Made by a program: the position numbers and the translations under genes
Shown: one piece after another, positions 40,710 through 52,738 of the stretch
Layout of the letters: the number at the start of each line of letters is the position of its first letter
Position numbering within the stretch: position 1 is the stretch's first letter
Source: Rhinolophus ferrumequinum
Lineage: Eukaryota; Chordata; Mammalia; Chiroptera; Rhinolophidae
Assembly (NCBI RefSeq): GCF_004115265.2
Contig: NC_046304.1
Span: 12,516,292 to 12,580,291, forward strand
Reading direction: 5' to 3'
Length of the DNA: 64,000 nucleotides
The notes under the pieces: generated by a model
Database searches by the model: none
The model's input: the letters and a program-made list of their open reading frames with translations, nothing else
What the model was told of the DNA's origin: nothing

Positions 40710-40915
40710 GCTTCACTAATATAGTAGTCACTAGGCAGATTTGGCCATTTACATTTAAATTAATTAAAATCAAATCATTAAAAATTTAGTTCCCCACTTG
40801 CACTAGCCACATTTCAAGTGCTCACTTGTTGCCGCAAGTGGCTAGCATATTGGACAGTGCAGGTAGAGACCATTTCCATCATTGCACAAAGTGCTATTGG
40901 ATGGCACTGCTCCGA
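40710..40915. mobile_element. hAT-type non-autonomous DNA transposon remnant
   Basis: 'tagtagtcactaggcagatt', 'actagccacatttcaagtgc' and 'attggatggcactgct' at the end resemble a common old mammalian hAT-Charlie-type repeat with a CAGTGCTGTCCAAT terminus. The left end is lost. Confidence 0.5.
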
Positions 40916-41748
40916 AGGAGGAAAGAGAAAATAAATGGTATAGCCTATGAGAGAGTATCGCACACACCAGATTGAGAAGGGTTACCTCCTATGGCAGTGG
41001 AGAAAAGGGGTTAACAGGTATACAGAGAGACCTCTTCAAGTGAATCTGTGACTTATTTCTTAAGCTTAGTGATGGATATATGAGCTTTTATATATATTCA
41101 TATCTTTTTATATATCTGAAATATTTTGCAATTAGAAAAAAGTTTAGGAGAGGTCCTGGCTCTTGTCCTTCATTCCCCCAGCCTCACTCCAGTTTCAGAA
41201 CTGACTACAGGAATGGGAGTCGAGTGAGGAGTTTAGGGAGCCTTCCTGGAAGAGGGGTACGCTGGTGAATGATGATTTGGAGAGAGAAGATGCTGTTCCC
41301 CTGCTCCCATCCTTTCGAATCCCCCCGCTGTTCCTCTGAAGAAGCCACTTCGGAACATGAAATTCCCCATCCCACATTTAGCGTCCCCTAATTGGCATTC
41401 TGCTAATTAGCTTCATTGTCAGCACTAAGTGTCTCTTTCCCTAGGGGACCATTACCTCATTAACTGTAGAGTGGGGTGGAGGCAGCAGCTGGATGAGCCA
41501 GGGCCTTGGTGGGCTCCTGCTTCACATTGTTGGTCTATCTGACCCCCGCCCCACATTAGTCCTGGAGTTTCGCCATTGGAGGGCACGACAGTGCAGGGAA
41601 AAGAGCAGTGGGCTTGGAATCAGAAGAGTTGGCTCTACACCCAGGATGAAGAGAATGAATCAGCCTCCTAAAGTGGACGGAGACCGTGAGGGCGACTGAG
41701 CTTGTGCAAAAGGTTCACTCATCCCCCAGGGGTTCTACAATTTGTCTT

Positions 41749-42001
41749 TTTTTTAACAAAATTTTTTTTTTTTTAATTTTTATTGGGGAATATTGGGGAA
41801 CAGTGTGTTTCTCCAGGGCCCATCAACTCTAAGTCATCGTTCCTCAATCTAGCTGCGGAGGGCACAGCCCAGCTCCAAGGCCAGTCACTGTCCTCAATCT
41901 TTATTTGCAGGGGGCGCAGCCCACCATCCCATGCAGGAATCGAACCGGCAACCTTGTTGTTGAGAGCTCCTGCTCCAACCAACTGAGCCATCCAGCCACC
42001 C
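41749..42001 (-). mobile_element. tRNA-derived SINE, monomer
   Basis: The minus strand starts GGTGGCTGGATGGCTCAGTT and has CCGGTTCGATTCCTGCATGG. It has an 11-base target duplication CAATTTGTCTT at 41738-41748 and 42002-42012 and an A tail at 41749-41775. Confidence 0.92.
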
Positions 42002-42087
42002 CAATTTGTCTTATTTTTAATATGTTAACTTTTCTTCATGCCTGATCCAGGACTTCTTCCACCTCATTGTCTTTCTTTAAGATTTTA

Positions 42088-42187
42088 TTATGGATATATA
42101 CATATATATGAGATATATGAGATATATATGATATATATATGTATTATATATATGTGTTTTTATATATATGTGTATATATATATATAG
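42088..42187. repeat. (TA)n-rich microsatellite
   Basis: About 100 bases of nearly pure TATA, ATATG and TATGTG units, between PLD2 and MINK1. Confidence 0.95.
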
Positions 42188-42324
42188 TCAGCATGGGGCC
42201 AATCTTGTTTTTCTACCCTCCCCACCCGCCCTGATTACACTGTCTCTTGAGGTTTGGAGGTTTATCCTGTCCCTATGATCTTAATTTGCTCATTCGTCAA
42301 TTCAATATCTCTTTATTAAACACT

Positions 42325-43430
42325 GCTTATGAGTCAGGCATTATTAGTAAGTTTATTAAGGAACTAGTATATATGCCTAGTGCTTTACATACCTAATTTT
42401 ATTTTATCCTTCCCTCTGTTGTTATCTCTATTTTACAGATGATAGAATTGAGCCTTAGAGAGATTTAATGACTTGTCCAAAGCACTCACTTCAAATTCTA
42501 CGTTTTTTCCTACTATCCCATGGTGTTGACCTTGAATTACTATATATCACAGTACCTACCCAGACAACGGAGGGCTTCATTCACTTACGTGTTACTGAAC
42601 CTCTCTCTAGTGGGTGCCAGGCCCTGTGCTGAACATAACTGGCATAATTTCTGCCTTTTCTTTTTTAAGTTATTTTTCCAGGACCCATGAGCTCCAGGTC
42701 AAGTAGTTTCAATCTAGTTGTGGAGGGCGCAGCTCACAGTGGCCCACGTGGGGCTCGAACTGGCAACCTTGTCACTAAGCGCTCCAACCAACTGAGCTAA
42801 CCAGTGGCCCCATAATTTCTGTTTTTAAGGAGATTTAATAGACATTTACAATTCAAAGCGATAAATGTTACCACGGGTTTAAGACAGGCAAAAACAGAAG
42901 AGCCAAACTCAGTCTTAGTGAGTCAAGAAAGGCTTCCTGGCGGAGGTGATTTAGGCATGTAGGACAAAGCAAAGGACAGTGAGAGTGGACATGGTTAGAC
43001 TTCCACGAAGAGGAAACAGAAAGTGCAAAGGCTAGAGGAGGGTCTGTTGAATTCTGAGAACTGTGAGTAGAGGATTTCAGTATGGCTAGAAAATGAGGGA
43101 TTTGGACGGTGGAATGTTGAAAAACAAGGCAGGAGAAGCAGGCAGAATCTTGAAGGCTTTGATACTACACTTTAACTCAAAAGACAGTAGGGAGCCAGTG
43201 AAGAGTCTTAAAGGAGAATGACATCAGATTTGAGTTTCAGAAAACTCACTCTGGGTATGGTGAATTGATTTAAGGAGGTTTGGTAGGGAGACCAAGTAGG
43301 AGGCTGATAAGAGTAATGGAGGTGAGTGGGGATTGATTGTGCCTTGGACAAAGATAAATGGGAGGGCAGGGAAGCAAAACTGAATGAATGTTCATCTGAA
43401 AGTGCTAAGGAGGAGGGGTCCAGAAAGAAG
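42325..43430 (-). mobile_element. MIR and L2 remnants
   Basis: 42340-42500 is a MIR ('ttacagatgatagaattgag'). 42580-43430 is an antisense L2 ('gggtgccaggccctgtgctg', 'cagaaagtgcaaaggctaga', 'agggagccagtgaagagtct', 'cactctgggtatggtg'), interrupted by the SINE at 42654. Confidence 0.7.
42654..42810 (-). mobile_element. short tRNA-derived SINE
   Basis: The minus strand reads GGCCACTGGTTAGCTCAGTT at its head, and the element is only about 157 bases long, lacking the long tail of the other copies. It has an 11-base target duplication CATAATTTCTG at 42643-42653 and 42811-42821. Confidence 0.88.
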
Positions 43431-44046
43431 GGTGTTAGCCCCTTTCCAAGGACTTTTTATTCAAACTCTCCTAAATAATGTTTACATTAAGGCTGGTGGT
43501 GGGCTCTTACAGAGATAATATTGTTGCCGGAAGTGATTTTGGGATCAGGCTTCTCCAACAGGGAAAGAAATGCCCAGAGAAGCAAAGCAACTTGCTCAAG
43601 GTCACACAACATGTCAATGGCAGAACATGACTCCTTGTTTTTTACATAGCATTACTCAGCCTCCAGTGAAGCTAAATGGCTGGGGGTGCTGTGCCAAGAT
43701 GACTAGACCTAAGATTTGAAGGGGTTGGCCATAGATTCCTTCTCCTCTCCCCCGTCTCTCCCTGCCACCTTTTCCCCCACGCGGGGCTTCAGTGATCAAT
43801 CAAGGAATAACTGTTGAAACAGTTCCTTTATGCATAACAAGAGGTGCAGAGATTAAGGTCTGCGGTAAGAGTCCCTATCCTGAGATCTGAGATTCCCATC
43901 CTCAACACTTCACTCCCCACTCCAGCTCTGGAAGGGGGTAAAGGGCTTTCTGGAGGCAGCCAGCCCCACCCCCTCCAATCCCCAACTCCCAAGTGGTATC
44001 TTCATCCAAGTTCTCACTGAGAGGCTCCTCCCTCACAGGCTCCAAT

Positions 44047-44060
44047 GTTGCCATGGCAAT
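44047..44060. promoter_or_regulatory. RFX-type X-box upstream of MINK1
   Basis: GTTGCCATGGCAAT is almost a perfect palindrome of the RFX X-box (GTTGCCATGGCAAC). It lies about 710 bases before the MINK1 ATG. Confidence 0.6.
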
Positions 44061-44114
44061 CAGGTGGGTGGACAGCCCATACTATCTAGAGGCCACCTAA
44101 CCCTCGCGTGGGGA

Positions 44115-44128
44115 GTTACCATAACAAC
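44115..44128. promoter_or_regulatory. second RFX-type X-box upstream of MINK1
   Basis: GTTACCATAACAAC differs from the X-box GTTACCATAGCAAC at one base. It lies 54 bases after the end of the first X-box, just ahead of the CpG island. Confidence 0.55.
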
Positions 44129-44289
44129 CCCCTCTGGTACTAGAGGGGGTTGGGTCCCGCCCCCTTCCTCCGCAAGTAGAGAGGTGGGTGGCTTGATTGG
44201 CAGCTGGGCGCACGAAAGAGGAGGGAGAGACAAGGAAAGGCGTCAAAGGAGAGCTAAGAAGGAAATGGGGGAGAGAAAAAAGCAAAAAA

Positions 44290-45000
44290 TAGGGAAAGGG
44301 AAGTGAACGTGTGTGCGCACGCGCGGGAGCTGGTGGGCGCGCTCCGCGGCCGCCTCGGCCGCCGCCCACTTTTTTCACGCCAGGCTCGCGCGGGCGCTCA
44401 ATCCTCGCACGCGCCTTTCTCTGTCTCTCCTGCGCCTGCGCGCAGGTGTCGGTGCCTGGGGGTGGGGGGAACCCGGCGCGCTCGCGTCACGTTCTGTCGT
44501 CCGCCCTCCCGGCGCTCGGCTACAGCGCGCCTGCGCAGGAGAGTCGGGAGGCTCGGGTTGCAGGCTCCCGGACGATAGATAGCTCCTGTCAGCCTGTGGG
44601 TCGGTCCTCCCGCCGGCCCTCCCCCTCCCCGTTCCCTGGGGGAGGCGCGGTGGAGTCCGCCCCCAGGATCCCCCGATGGGGGAGAAGCGGCGACGGCGGC
44701 AGCGGAATAACCGATCCGGAGCGTGAGCGGCCCCAGGCCCCCATTCCCCGCGGAGACCATGGGCGACCCTGCCCCCGCCCGCAGCCTGGACGACATCGAC
44801 CTGTCTGCTTTGCGGGTGAGCGCGCCGCCCCCCAGCTTCGCTCTGGTTCCTGTCCCTGCCGCAGGGGAGCGGGTAGCTGCACGCCTCATGTGCTCCCCGG
44901 GCGCCCCCTCCGCCAGCCCAGTCCCCCTTGGTGACCCCCGCCCCTTTCCTGGGCGCCCGCCGCTGCTGTGCCCCTGCCCTCTGCTCCCCCTTTCTCCACT
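44290..45000 (+). promoter_or_regulatory. MINK1: MINK1 CpG island promoter
   Basis: CpG is dense and undecayed from about 44310 to 44830. NRF1-type motifs GCGCCTGCGCA at 44527-44537 and TGCGCCTGCGCGCA at 44431-44444 are present. There is no TATA box. Open frames of 180-235 codons here on both strands are by-products of the base composition. Confidence 0.8.
44759..44815 (+). CDS. MINK1: MINK1, misshapen-like kinase 1, first coding exon
   Basis: The exon codes MGDPAPARSLDDIDLSALR (19 codons, phase 0) and ends at GCGG|GTGAGC. This is the known N-terminus of MINK1, a GCK-family (MAP4K6) serine/threonine kinase acting in JNK and p38 signalling and in cytoskeletal control. The kinase domain starts in the next exon (DPAGIFELVEVVG), which is not in the window. 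The ATG context GAGACCATGG is strong. Only this exon is present; the remaining 19 kb is intron 1. Confidence 0.95.
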
Positions 45001-47639
45001 AGCTGCAGATTCCGGGAGCCAGTTCAGCCCCCACCCGGTGGTGCCCCGCCCCCACACTATCTGCCACCTCCACCTTTGCTCAGGTTCCGGACCCCCTGCC
45101 TCCAAGGTGATTGAGGGTCAGTCCTCTAGTTCCCCTAAACCGAAGCCCCCATCATCTGCAGAACCTTTATTGTGGTGCCCCTCCCTGGCCCCCCACCTCC
45201 TCTTGGGCCTCTTTCCACCCTTGCCTTACTTATGTCTTCTTCCTCCCCCTCCTCTTTCTGGGCTTCTCGAATTTTGACTTTGCAACTGCCTTGACAGCCT
45301 CCCCCTTCATCAGCCTTCCTCCTCCTCGCCCACCCCCGAGTGGCATCTCTTCCTGGTCGGAATTTCAGCCTCCCATCTCCACCCCACACCTCCGACCGTC
45401 GCCCTCATCCATGTTCAACTCGCCTTATGCCTTCTCTCGTGTTTCAAGTGCAGCAGTCCAGACCCAGGCATTTCCGGTCTCAGGGTCCCTGGATATTACA
45501 TTACCAACTCTGCAGTCGAGTGGAGCTGGGAGGAAAGACAAGTGCACTGGGGGAAGAGGGGAAGCTTTTATTCACTTCAGAAACTCCGCCGTGGGCTAAG
45601 AAGAGGATGTTTATCTGTAGGTACACTCACAAAACACAGGCTGCATGTAGTCAGTCCGGAGGTTTGGAAAACCTGCTGGAGAGACGAGGAAATAATGGAG
45701 AGCTCTCAAGGGAGAGGCTAATTAGAAAACGGATGAGAGGAAACTAAGCAGCAGGAATTTCTTCGAAATACCTGTTTATTGTTCTTCCTGGGGCGCTTGC
45801 ATGCCCTCATTTGGGAGCTTTCAGCAGCATTTATGTGCTTTTCTTCAGCAAGGAGCTCTGACCTAAGGGGCAGCTTAGTGATTTCAAGGTGAATACTTCA
45901 GACTGTCATTCCAAGTGGTGTTTTTGTCCTGTGGCCTCTGGGCTTTCTCAACAGGCCAAGGTGTGAGGGGAGCAGGATTTCCCCTCGCTTGGTTAGTTTC
46001 TCTGGAGGCCCTGTTTAAATTGTCTTCTGGCTTAAGAGTTAGCCAGGGAATATGGCCAGTATCGTGAAAAGGCGGTCAGCCACACAGGTGCCCCGGATAT
46101 GACTGGAGGGGAGACGGGAATTAAAGAGAGCAGAGTCATGTCGTTAATTGGGTTTCTCTAGGTGACACAGTTTTTTTTGCCATTCAGGTCATAATTTGTC
46201 TGGTGCAGTGTTGGGCTAGGAGACCTGACTTGCTCAGATAAAGTGATAAATTGCTGAGGAGGGAGACTGAGCATTGAATTTCTGTGTGTGTGTGTGTTGG
46301 TGGGGAGAGGGTCTGAAGACTTTAGAAGGGAGATTCTTAAGGTCAGTTAAAACTGTGATTCTCAAGTTAAACTAGTTGGGGTATAAAATGGCAATCCAGG
46401 CTCCCCTTGATGTGCTGCTCCCCCCACCTTCCCTTGGTTGTTGATTAACTCATGCTACAGGTTCTGTGGCTGTGGTGATTGAAATACAATAAAAAAAAAA
46501 ACGGGTGGGTCCAAATCATGACCTTTGGTTTAAACCTTGTGGGATTCTGCTTGGGCTTCTCTTTTCCTGTATCCTCTTCTGGTGGTTTGGCCTGGACCCT
46601 CAGCTTGGGATTTCCAGCAATTCTGCAAACACCCTCTGACCTTGGATGTGGTATTTCCCTTCTGGACTTCTCTGCTTGAAGCAAGGTTAGCCTCCTTCCT
46701 CTGTCGCCTCCTGTCTTACTCTCCTCTCTCTTCTCCTGGAGATCCCACAGACATGTTCCCAGTGCTTCTGTCTTTCCTGCCTCAGGCTTCTTAAGAAAGC
46801 ATCCCCCTCTCCCCACTGCCACCTCAGTATTCTAGGGCTTGGTCTTTGAAATGGGGCTAAAGAGGGCCTGCTTCCTCCTTGCCGCCGACCTCTTCTCAGT
46901 GCCTGTCCTCTCTCCTCTACTTCACAGAGCTGCTGTGGCACTGTGGAGCAGCTAGCTCAGTCATCTCTTGCTCTGTTCCTGTGTTTTTCAGGGAGAAACT
47001 GGGAACCTGAAGAATTAACGGCAAAGCGTGTTTCCCCTTACATGGTGTTGCGTTGGGGGCCTGGGGAGGGGGATGGGAGAGGAACATATTCAGCATTTAT
47101 TAGCTGGCCTTGAAGAGCCTAAGTTGTCTTGCTCCTCTTGTTTCAAGATAAGGCTTGATTTTCAACTGGTGATGAGAGTAATAGTCTGATATTAGGGAAG
47201 ATTGAATTGCACTAATCTCTAAGCCATGTGTGGGGAGGCCAGGTGAAGCTGCCACTTTGTGACCACAGGCACACTTGACCTCTCTGAGGCTCCATTTCTC
47301 CGTCAGCACAGTAGCATGAGGTTGTATTCCTGAGTTCAAGTCCTGGCTTCCTCTTTGTGTAAACTTGGCCTTGCTCCTCCTCCTCCCCTTACTTGCTACA
47401 GATTCTGCAGAGAGCCTTAAGCCCACTAAGGCTGTTTTCTCCTCTGTGTAAGTGAGGATGGTGATAGTATTGAACTCGGAGTTACTGAGGATGCTAAGTA
47501 CTTAGTTCAGTTCCTGTTATGTAGTGACCACATGCTGGTCCTTATTGTTGTTAATTGTTATCAAGTGACAATCAGAGAAACCTTCCAGGACAACTGTATC
47601 TAAAAAAGCACTCCCCTCCCTGCTTTATTTTTATATAAA

Positions 47640-47890
47640 ATTGTATATAGCTCTCCCTTAGTCTGCTTTATTTTACTTTATAGTATCTATTACCAGCTGA
47701 CATATATATATTTATTTTCTTCAACTTTCTAAAATGTAAGTTCAGTGAAACTATGATTTCGACTGTTTTGTTCATTTTTGCGTCTCCAGTGCTTAGTGGG
47801 GGCTTAAATGCTTTTTGAGTAAATGTATGTATTAATGACAAATGAAAGCTCTTAGCACAGTGCTTGCTTAGAGACAACATTCAATAAATG
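47640..47890 (+). mobile_element. L2 LINE 3' end
   Basis: 'aaatgtaagttcagtgaaac', 'ttttgttcatttttgcgtct' and 'ccagtgcttagtgggggctt' are the 3' end of L2 in the sense direction. A MIR-like stretch precedes it at 47280-47540. Confidence 0.7.
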
Positions 47891-50139
47891 TCATGCTTGT
47901 TAGGCTTCTTCTTGCCCCTCTTTTATAAATACACAATTAAGAATATATCTTTTCTGGGTTGTTTTGGATTCAGACCTTATCTGGTGGTAGACAGAGTTCT
48001 GGAAGCCTCCATCTGAGTGATGCCCTTGAAGTAAAGTTAGGATCATCCAAGAGAAAATTTGGGCCTCTTGTTTCAAACATTCTCTGTGTCGAAACTTGAT
48101 TATATTCCAGAAGAATCTTCTGACTTGGAACTCTTGGCTTCTCACAAAGGACAAGTATCAGTGGAAGTTGACAGGACGAGGAGGGAACAGACCCCAGGCT
48201 GACCTCTTTCCTTTTGCATCACTCCTTTTGGTCGACCCATTTCATAAATCAAACAGCTTCTCTTTACTGTCCAACCAGTTGGAAGTTTCAGACTGCAGTG
48301 TCCTTGAAAGTATGAAGCTACGCTCAGTGTTGCTGTATTGAAATAATAGCATGGAGTGCAGTCAGGAGGAACTTGTTGCTAGGAGGTAGTGCTGACAGAG
48401 ACGTTCTTTTTCCAATGATTTTGTGTTGTTGTGTCTGTTCTTCAGAGAAGTCTCTTTCCCTTCCTTCTCTCTTCATGAGGCTGTGGAGCCAGCACCACTT
48501 GGAAAGCTGGCATTTCTGGGCATGCGTTTCTAGGCTGCTGAGCAACGTGGGACTGCTGCTGTGTTCTGATGTGCTAGCTGTCCAAATGTTGATGACAGAT
48601 GCCTCAGGCAGGGGAATGAGAAACTGACCTCCTACAGCAGAAGTAATGGCATTAAGTAGTGACATTTTTCTTAGAGAATTGCAAATGGGGAGTGGGGCTG
48701 TTTTGGAGTGAAGTGAAATACTGCTTTGGCAAAATGATGGAAGGAAGATTCCCCAAATGAGGGAAGAGACACCACCGCCCTTTATGCTGTGGATAGCACA
48801 GATTGCCATAGCCTTTAGTGATACATGGAGGGGAGGGTCTTTGGAAAAGTGAGGTTTTGACATGTAAGATAACAGTAAGAGGGTTAATAAGAGAGCCGGT
48901 TGGTCCACTCCCTCACGCTTGCCCCGAGAGCTCGGTTAACACTATACTGTGCAGAATTCTGATTTCAGACTTGGCCTCTTCCATTCCTTTCAAGTTTGAA
49001 CTGATGCCTGAAACAGTGTCACTCACACAAGCTTGCATATGTAAAGTGTCCTCACTTGTCATCTTGGGGACAAGATGACAGGAAGTGTGCAACTGTTCTT
49101 TTCAAGTTGGCACTCTGGCATAGGTCTGTAAATAAGGAATGCAGTAACTTCTCAACCTAGAAGCATAAAACAATTCTGGGACTGGAGAGCATCTCCAGAA
49201 GCCATCTGAGAGTCTGTCTGACTAATCTTTCTGTCTCCAGATAAAGTTGTGCCACAGAAAGTAAATAATGTCCTTTCCTGCATCAATCAGTCACGAGCAT
49301 TGTCAGTCTGCTGTATTGAGAGTTAGGTTCTAGATACTATGGGAAGGATGTAATATTGTACTCAATACTGTACTAAGAAGCCATTTAATCAGAGCTCTGG
49401 GAGCATTCACCTAAGAGATGCCTTTGCAAGCTCAGGCTCCCCTTTTCTGAACTGTCACTGCTTTACTCAATATCTTAGAACCCTCGAGGTCAGGACGTTT
49501 TTGTTAAATCTAATTGCCATGAATTATAGTCTTTTTTTGGTCATCCTGTGGTCAGTCATCTTGAAATCTGATAGCCAGGCTTTTCCCTATCCCAGCACCC
49601 ACTTTACACCCCCAACGCCCTTAGTCTTTTCTTTCCTAGGTTGAAGAATAGAACAAAAAGTAATCAGGTTAGTAAGTCTACTCTCAAAGCATTTCGTGAA
49701 TGCCCACACGACATGGACACAAGTCTTCCTTACAAGTGGAAGCTTGGACCCTGTCCACAGCCCACATTCATTGTCTCCTTGCTCCTGTTCTTCCTGCCAT
49801 TCTCCTCCCAACCAGCAAGCCCTTGACTTGATCCTGGGATTCTCCCATTTACAGGAAGCTCCTCCAGAGGGTAGTGGAAAAGATACTTGAGGTTCTTTAT
49901 AAGGGTAGGGAATGGTAGAGGGAGGAGAGAAGAAAGGGATAGAATATGGTGACTCAAGGAGCCGCTGGAGTTTTGTTCAGTGGCCCTACAGCCTGAAAAT
50001 GTACTTGCTAACTGTGGGTAGGATTTCCTGTTCTGTTTGAGGAAAGATCTAGAACTAGGCACAGAGGACACAGTGATGAAGAAAACAGCTATAGTTTTCC
50101 TATAGTGTAGTAGTGTAGTGGGAGAGACACTAATTAAAA

Positions 50140-50265
50140 ATCATATATAATTACATATATACGTATATATGTAATTATATATATAAATATACTTTATATC
50201 TTTATATATATATTTTTTTATATAAATAAATAAATAAATACATACATACATACATATATATAGCA
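50140..50265. repeat. AT-rich microsatellite, (TA)n, (ATAA)n and (CATA)n
   Basis: A chain of ATATAT, ATAAATAAATAA and CATACATACATA units in MINK1 intron 1. Confidence 0.95.
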
Positions 50266-50794
50266 AACCATGATAAGGACCGTAGCAGAAAACTTTTGTA
50301 TGCCATGAGAGCATATAACAATTGTTTTAGTTTTTATAAAACAAATATTTGGTTGGTTGATTGATAGAGAAATAAATCACATATCAGAAAACTAAGTTGG
50401 CATTGCCACAGAAAGCGTAAATAGACGTGAACCAGCAGGGTAGAGTTTGGTGATGAGGAGAATTGGGAGACCCTGGAATGGGCTATGTGTAAGGCGGAGC
50501 ATTTGGTCAGACACCAAGGGCTTGAGGCCTGAGGATGGGCTGGAAACGCGAGGCTTACATTTCCAAAAGGATTTCTTCGGAGCCTTCCTGTGGGAGGAAA
50601 AAAAGTTTGTTTACCTGTTTCAAAGGGTAAGGGCTTGTGTATATGGAAAGGACATATGACCCTCATTTTTATTTAGTCGGGGGAGGGTCTCTGAGTCTGG
50701 AATCTGTGGACTCACGTGTTCCCAGTCAAGAGCCGGTGAATGTGCTTGTTGTCTAGAGAGGGTGTATGAGGGAGAAGGGCGTATCACTACTATT

Positions 50795-50935
50795 TTATCT
50801 TTTAATAAAAATTGTATGTATCTGGGGGTCTACAACATGATGTTTTAATATACACAGTAAAATGGTTACTGCAATCAAGCTGTTATAATTACCATTCCAT
50901 GTCCTCCATGTTCCCTTTGTGTGTGTATCGCTAGG
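50795..50935 (-). mobile_element. L1 LINE 3' UTR fragment
   Basis: 'gtctacaacatgatgtttta' and 'tggttactgcaatcaagctg' match the antisense 3' UTR of old mammalian L1. Confidence 0.7.
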
Positions 50936-51839
50936 TGTTCTTAGCCTGAGTGGTGGCTGGCGTTGGAAGGTCGGTAAGTCTCACAGAAATAAGCACAAGT
51001 AGGCCCAGCCTTGGGCTTAGCTCTTGTGATCTGTGAGAAGTGGGGTTTTCCTAACAGTTAGATAGATTATGTATGTAAATAGAAGAGACTTTCAATTTAC
51101 ATTGTGTACAAATAAAGGATGAGTGGGGTAGATAGGGGGAGTGTTACTGATTTTGCATGTTTGGAATGAAACCAGGGTTGGGGAAGCCAGTTTCAGGCTG
51201 AATATGTTCTTGAAGGAGCCAGGCTCCAGAAGCAGCTTAAATGTCAGGAGGGTGGCTGAGTAGAAGACAGTGGGATGGGCTCTGAGAAGTATTTGGGGCA
51301 CAGCCTGTGGGAGGAACCTTCGTGGCTGGAGAGAAATGAATGATGGAGGAAGTGGACCCTTTGCCTAAGACAGATGGTTGTGGTTGGTAAGCGAGGAGGC
51401 AAGCAGACCTTTGACAGAGGAGGTAGTTAGGACCTCAGGCGCTCCTGAGAAGTGCATGTCCCCATAGCAGGAGAATCTTACGGGGTCACAGGTGACAGGT
51501 GAAGTGGACAGCTTCTGTAATCACAACCAGGAACCCCCTCCAACGCAGTCTGACTGAGCCAGTGCATGCGGCGAGCACGGCCTTGTCTCCTTAAAGCAGC
51601 TGCCCTTAGTTTGTCTTCTGAAGGAGAATAGGACATTTTTCACACCCTCTCCCACCAGGAACCATTTGAGATGTGATCTGAAGGGTTTGGAGTGCTGAAC
51701 TGCTCCTGGAACCACAAGTTTGAGGGAGTTCTTCTATGAACCGCGGTCCTTGCAGGAATTTTTCTCTGAATAGATTGAGGGTCAGTACGGCTGAATGAAG
51801 AAAATACCACTTCCTTTAAGAATTACTTCAACTTCTGCT

Positions 51840-52090
51840 TTTTCCATGAAGCCTTTTTAGACTATGCCAGCCCTCACTGTTCACGTTCTCCACCTTTCCA
51901 CGCACAGACCTTACAGTTTAGCATTTGGTTATATGTTGCCTTGTGTTGAATAATATTCCATGATCTTGTTTTTCCTGTCACTTCCTCAGATATAGGGACT
52001 GACCGTGATCCATATTTCCCTTTGATTCCTCACAGTGCCTACAGAAATACCGAGCACATAGTAGGGGGTCAATAATTACTTGCTTGGTCA
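51840..52090 (+). mobile_element. L2 LINE 3' end
   Basis: 'tccatgaagcctttttagac', 'gcctacagaaataccgagca' and 'catagtagggggtcaataat' form the sense 3' end of L2. Confidence 0.7.
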
Positions 52091-52170
52091 GAGATATGGG
52101 TGTAAATATTCCTGTGACTTGTCCTTTCCTACTAGACTCAATCCCCAAGCAACAAAGCATGCCTCGCATA

Positions 52171-52738
52171 GGAGGTCCGACAGTTAAGTTTGTGAACTTG
52201 TTGCAACGATGTTGCTAACCTTTTTTGATATCAGAGGGAGTATTCATTATGAATTTGTACCAACTGGACAAACAGTTAACCAAGTTTACTGTTTGGAAGT
52301 GCTGAAAAGGCTGCATGAAAAAGTTAGATGACCTGAACTTTTCGCCAACAATTCATGGCAGTTGCATCACGACAATGCACCAGCTCACACAGCACTGTCT
52401 GTGAGGGAGTTTTTAGCCAGTAAACAAATAACTGTATTGGAACACCCTCCCCACTCACCTGATCTGGCCCCCAATGACTTCTTTCTTTACTCGAAGATAA
52501 AGGAAATATTGAAAGGAAGACATTTTGATGACATTCAGGACATCAAGGGTAATATGACAACAGCTCTGATGGTCATTCCAGAAAGAGTACCAAAATCGCT
52601 TTGAAGGGTGGACTAGGCGCTGGCGTCGGTGCATAGCTTCCCAAGGGGAGTACTTCGAAGGTGACCTAGTGATATTCAGCAGTGAGGTATGCAGCACTTT
52701 TTTTAGGATGAGTTCGCGAACTTAATTGTCCAACCTCG
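52171..52738 (+). mobile_element. mariner DNA transposon, internally deleted
   Basis: The ends GGAGGTCCGACAGTTAAGTT and, on the minus strand, CGAGGTTGGACAATTAAGTT are inverted repeats of about 30 bases with TA on each side (52169-52170 and 52739-52740). At 568 bases it is less than half of a full mariner. The 80-codon frame at 52362-52604 is the transposase C-terminal part: HHDNAPAH and SPDLAPNDFF give the second and third catalytic Asp with 34 residues between them (DD34D). The N-terminal half, including the first Asp, is mostly deleted, so it cannot move itself. It is not a host gene. Confidence 0.93.

Noticed and set aside
44311-45277. Open frames of 180-235 codons on both strands around MINK1 exon 1
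   Set aside because: They overlap one another in opposite directions inside a CpG island. Only the 19-codon MINK1 exon has recognisable protein and a proper donor.
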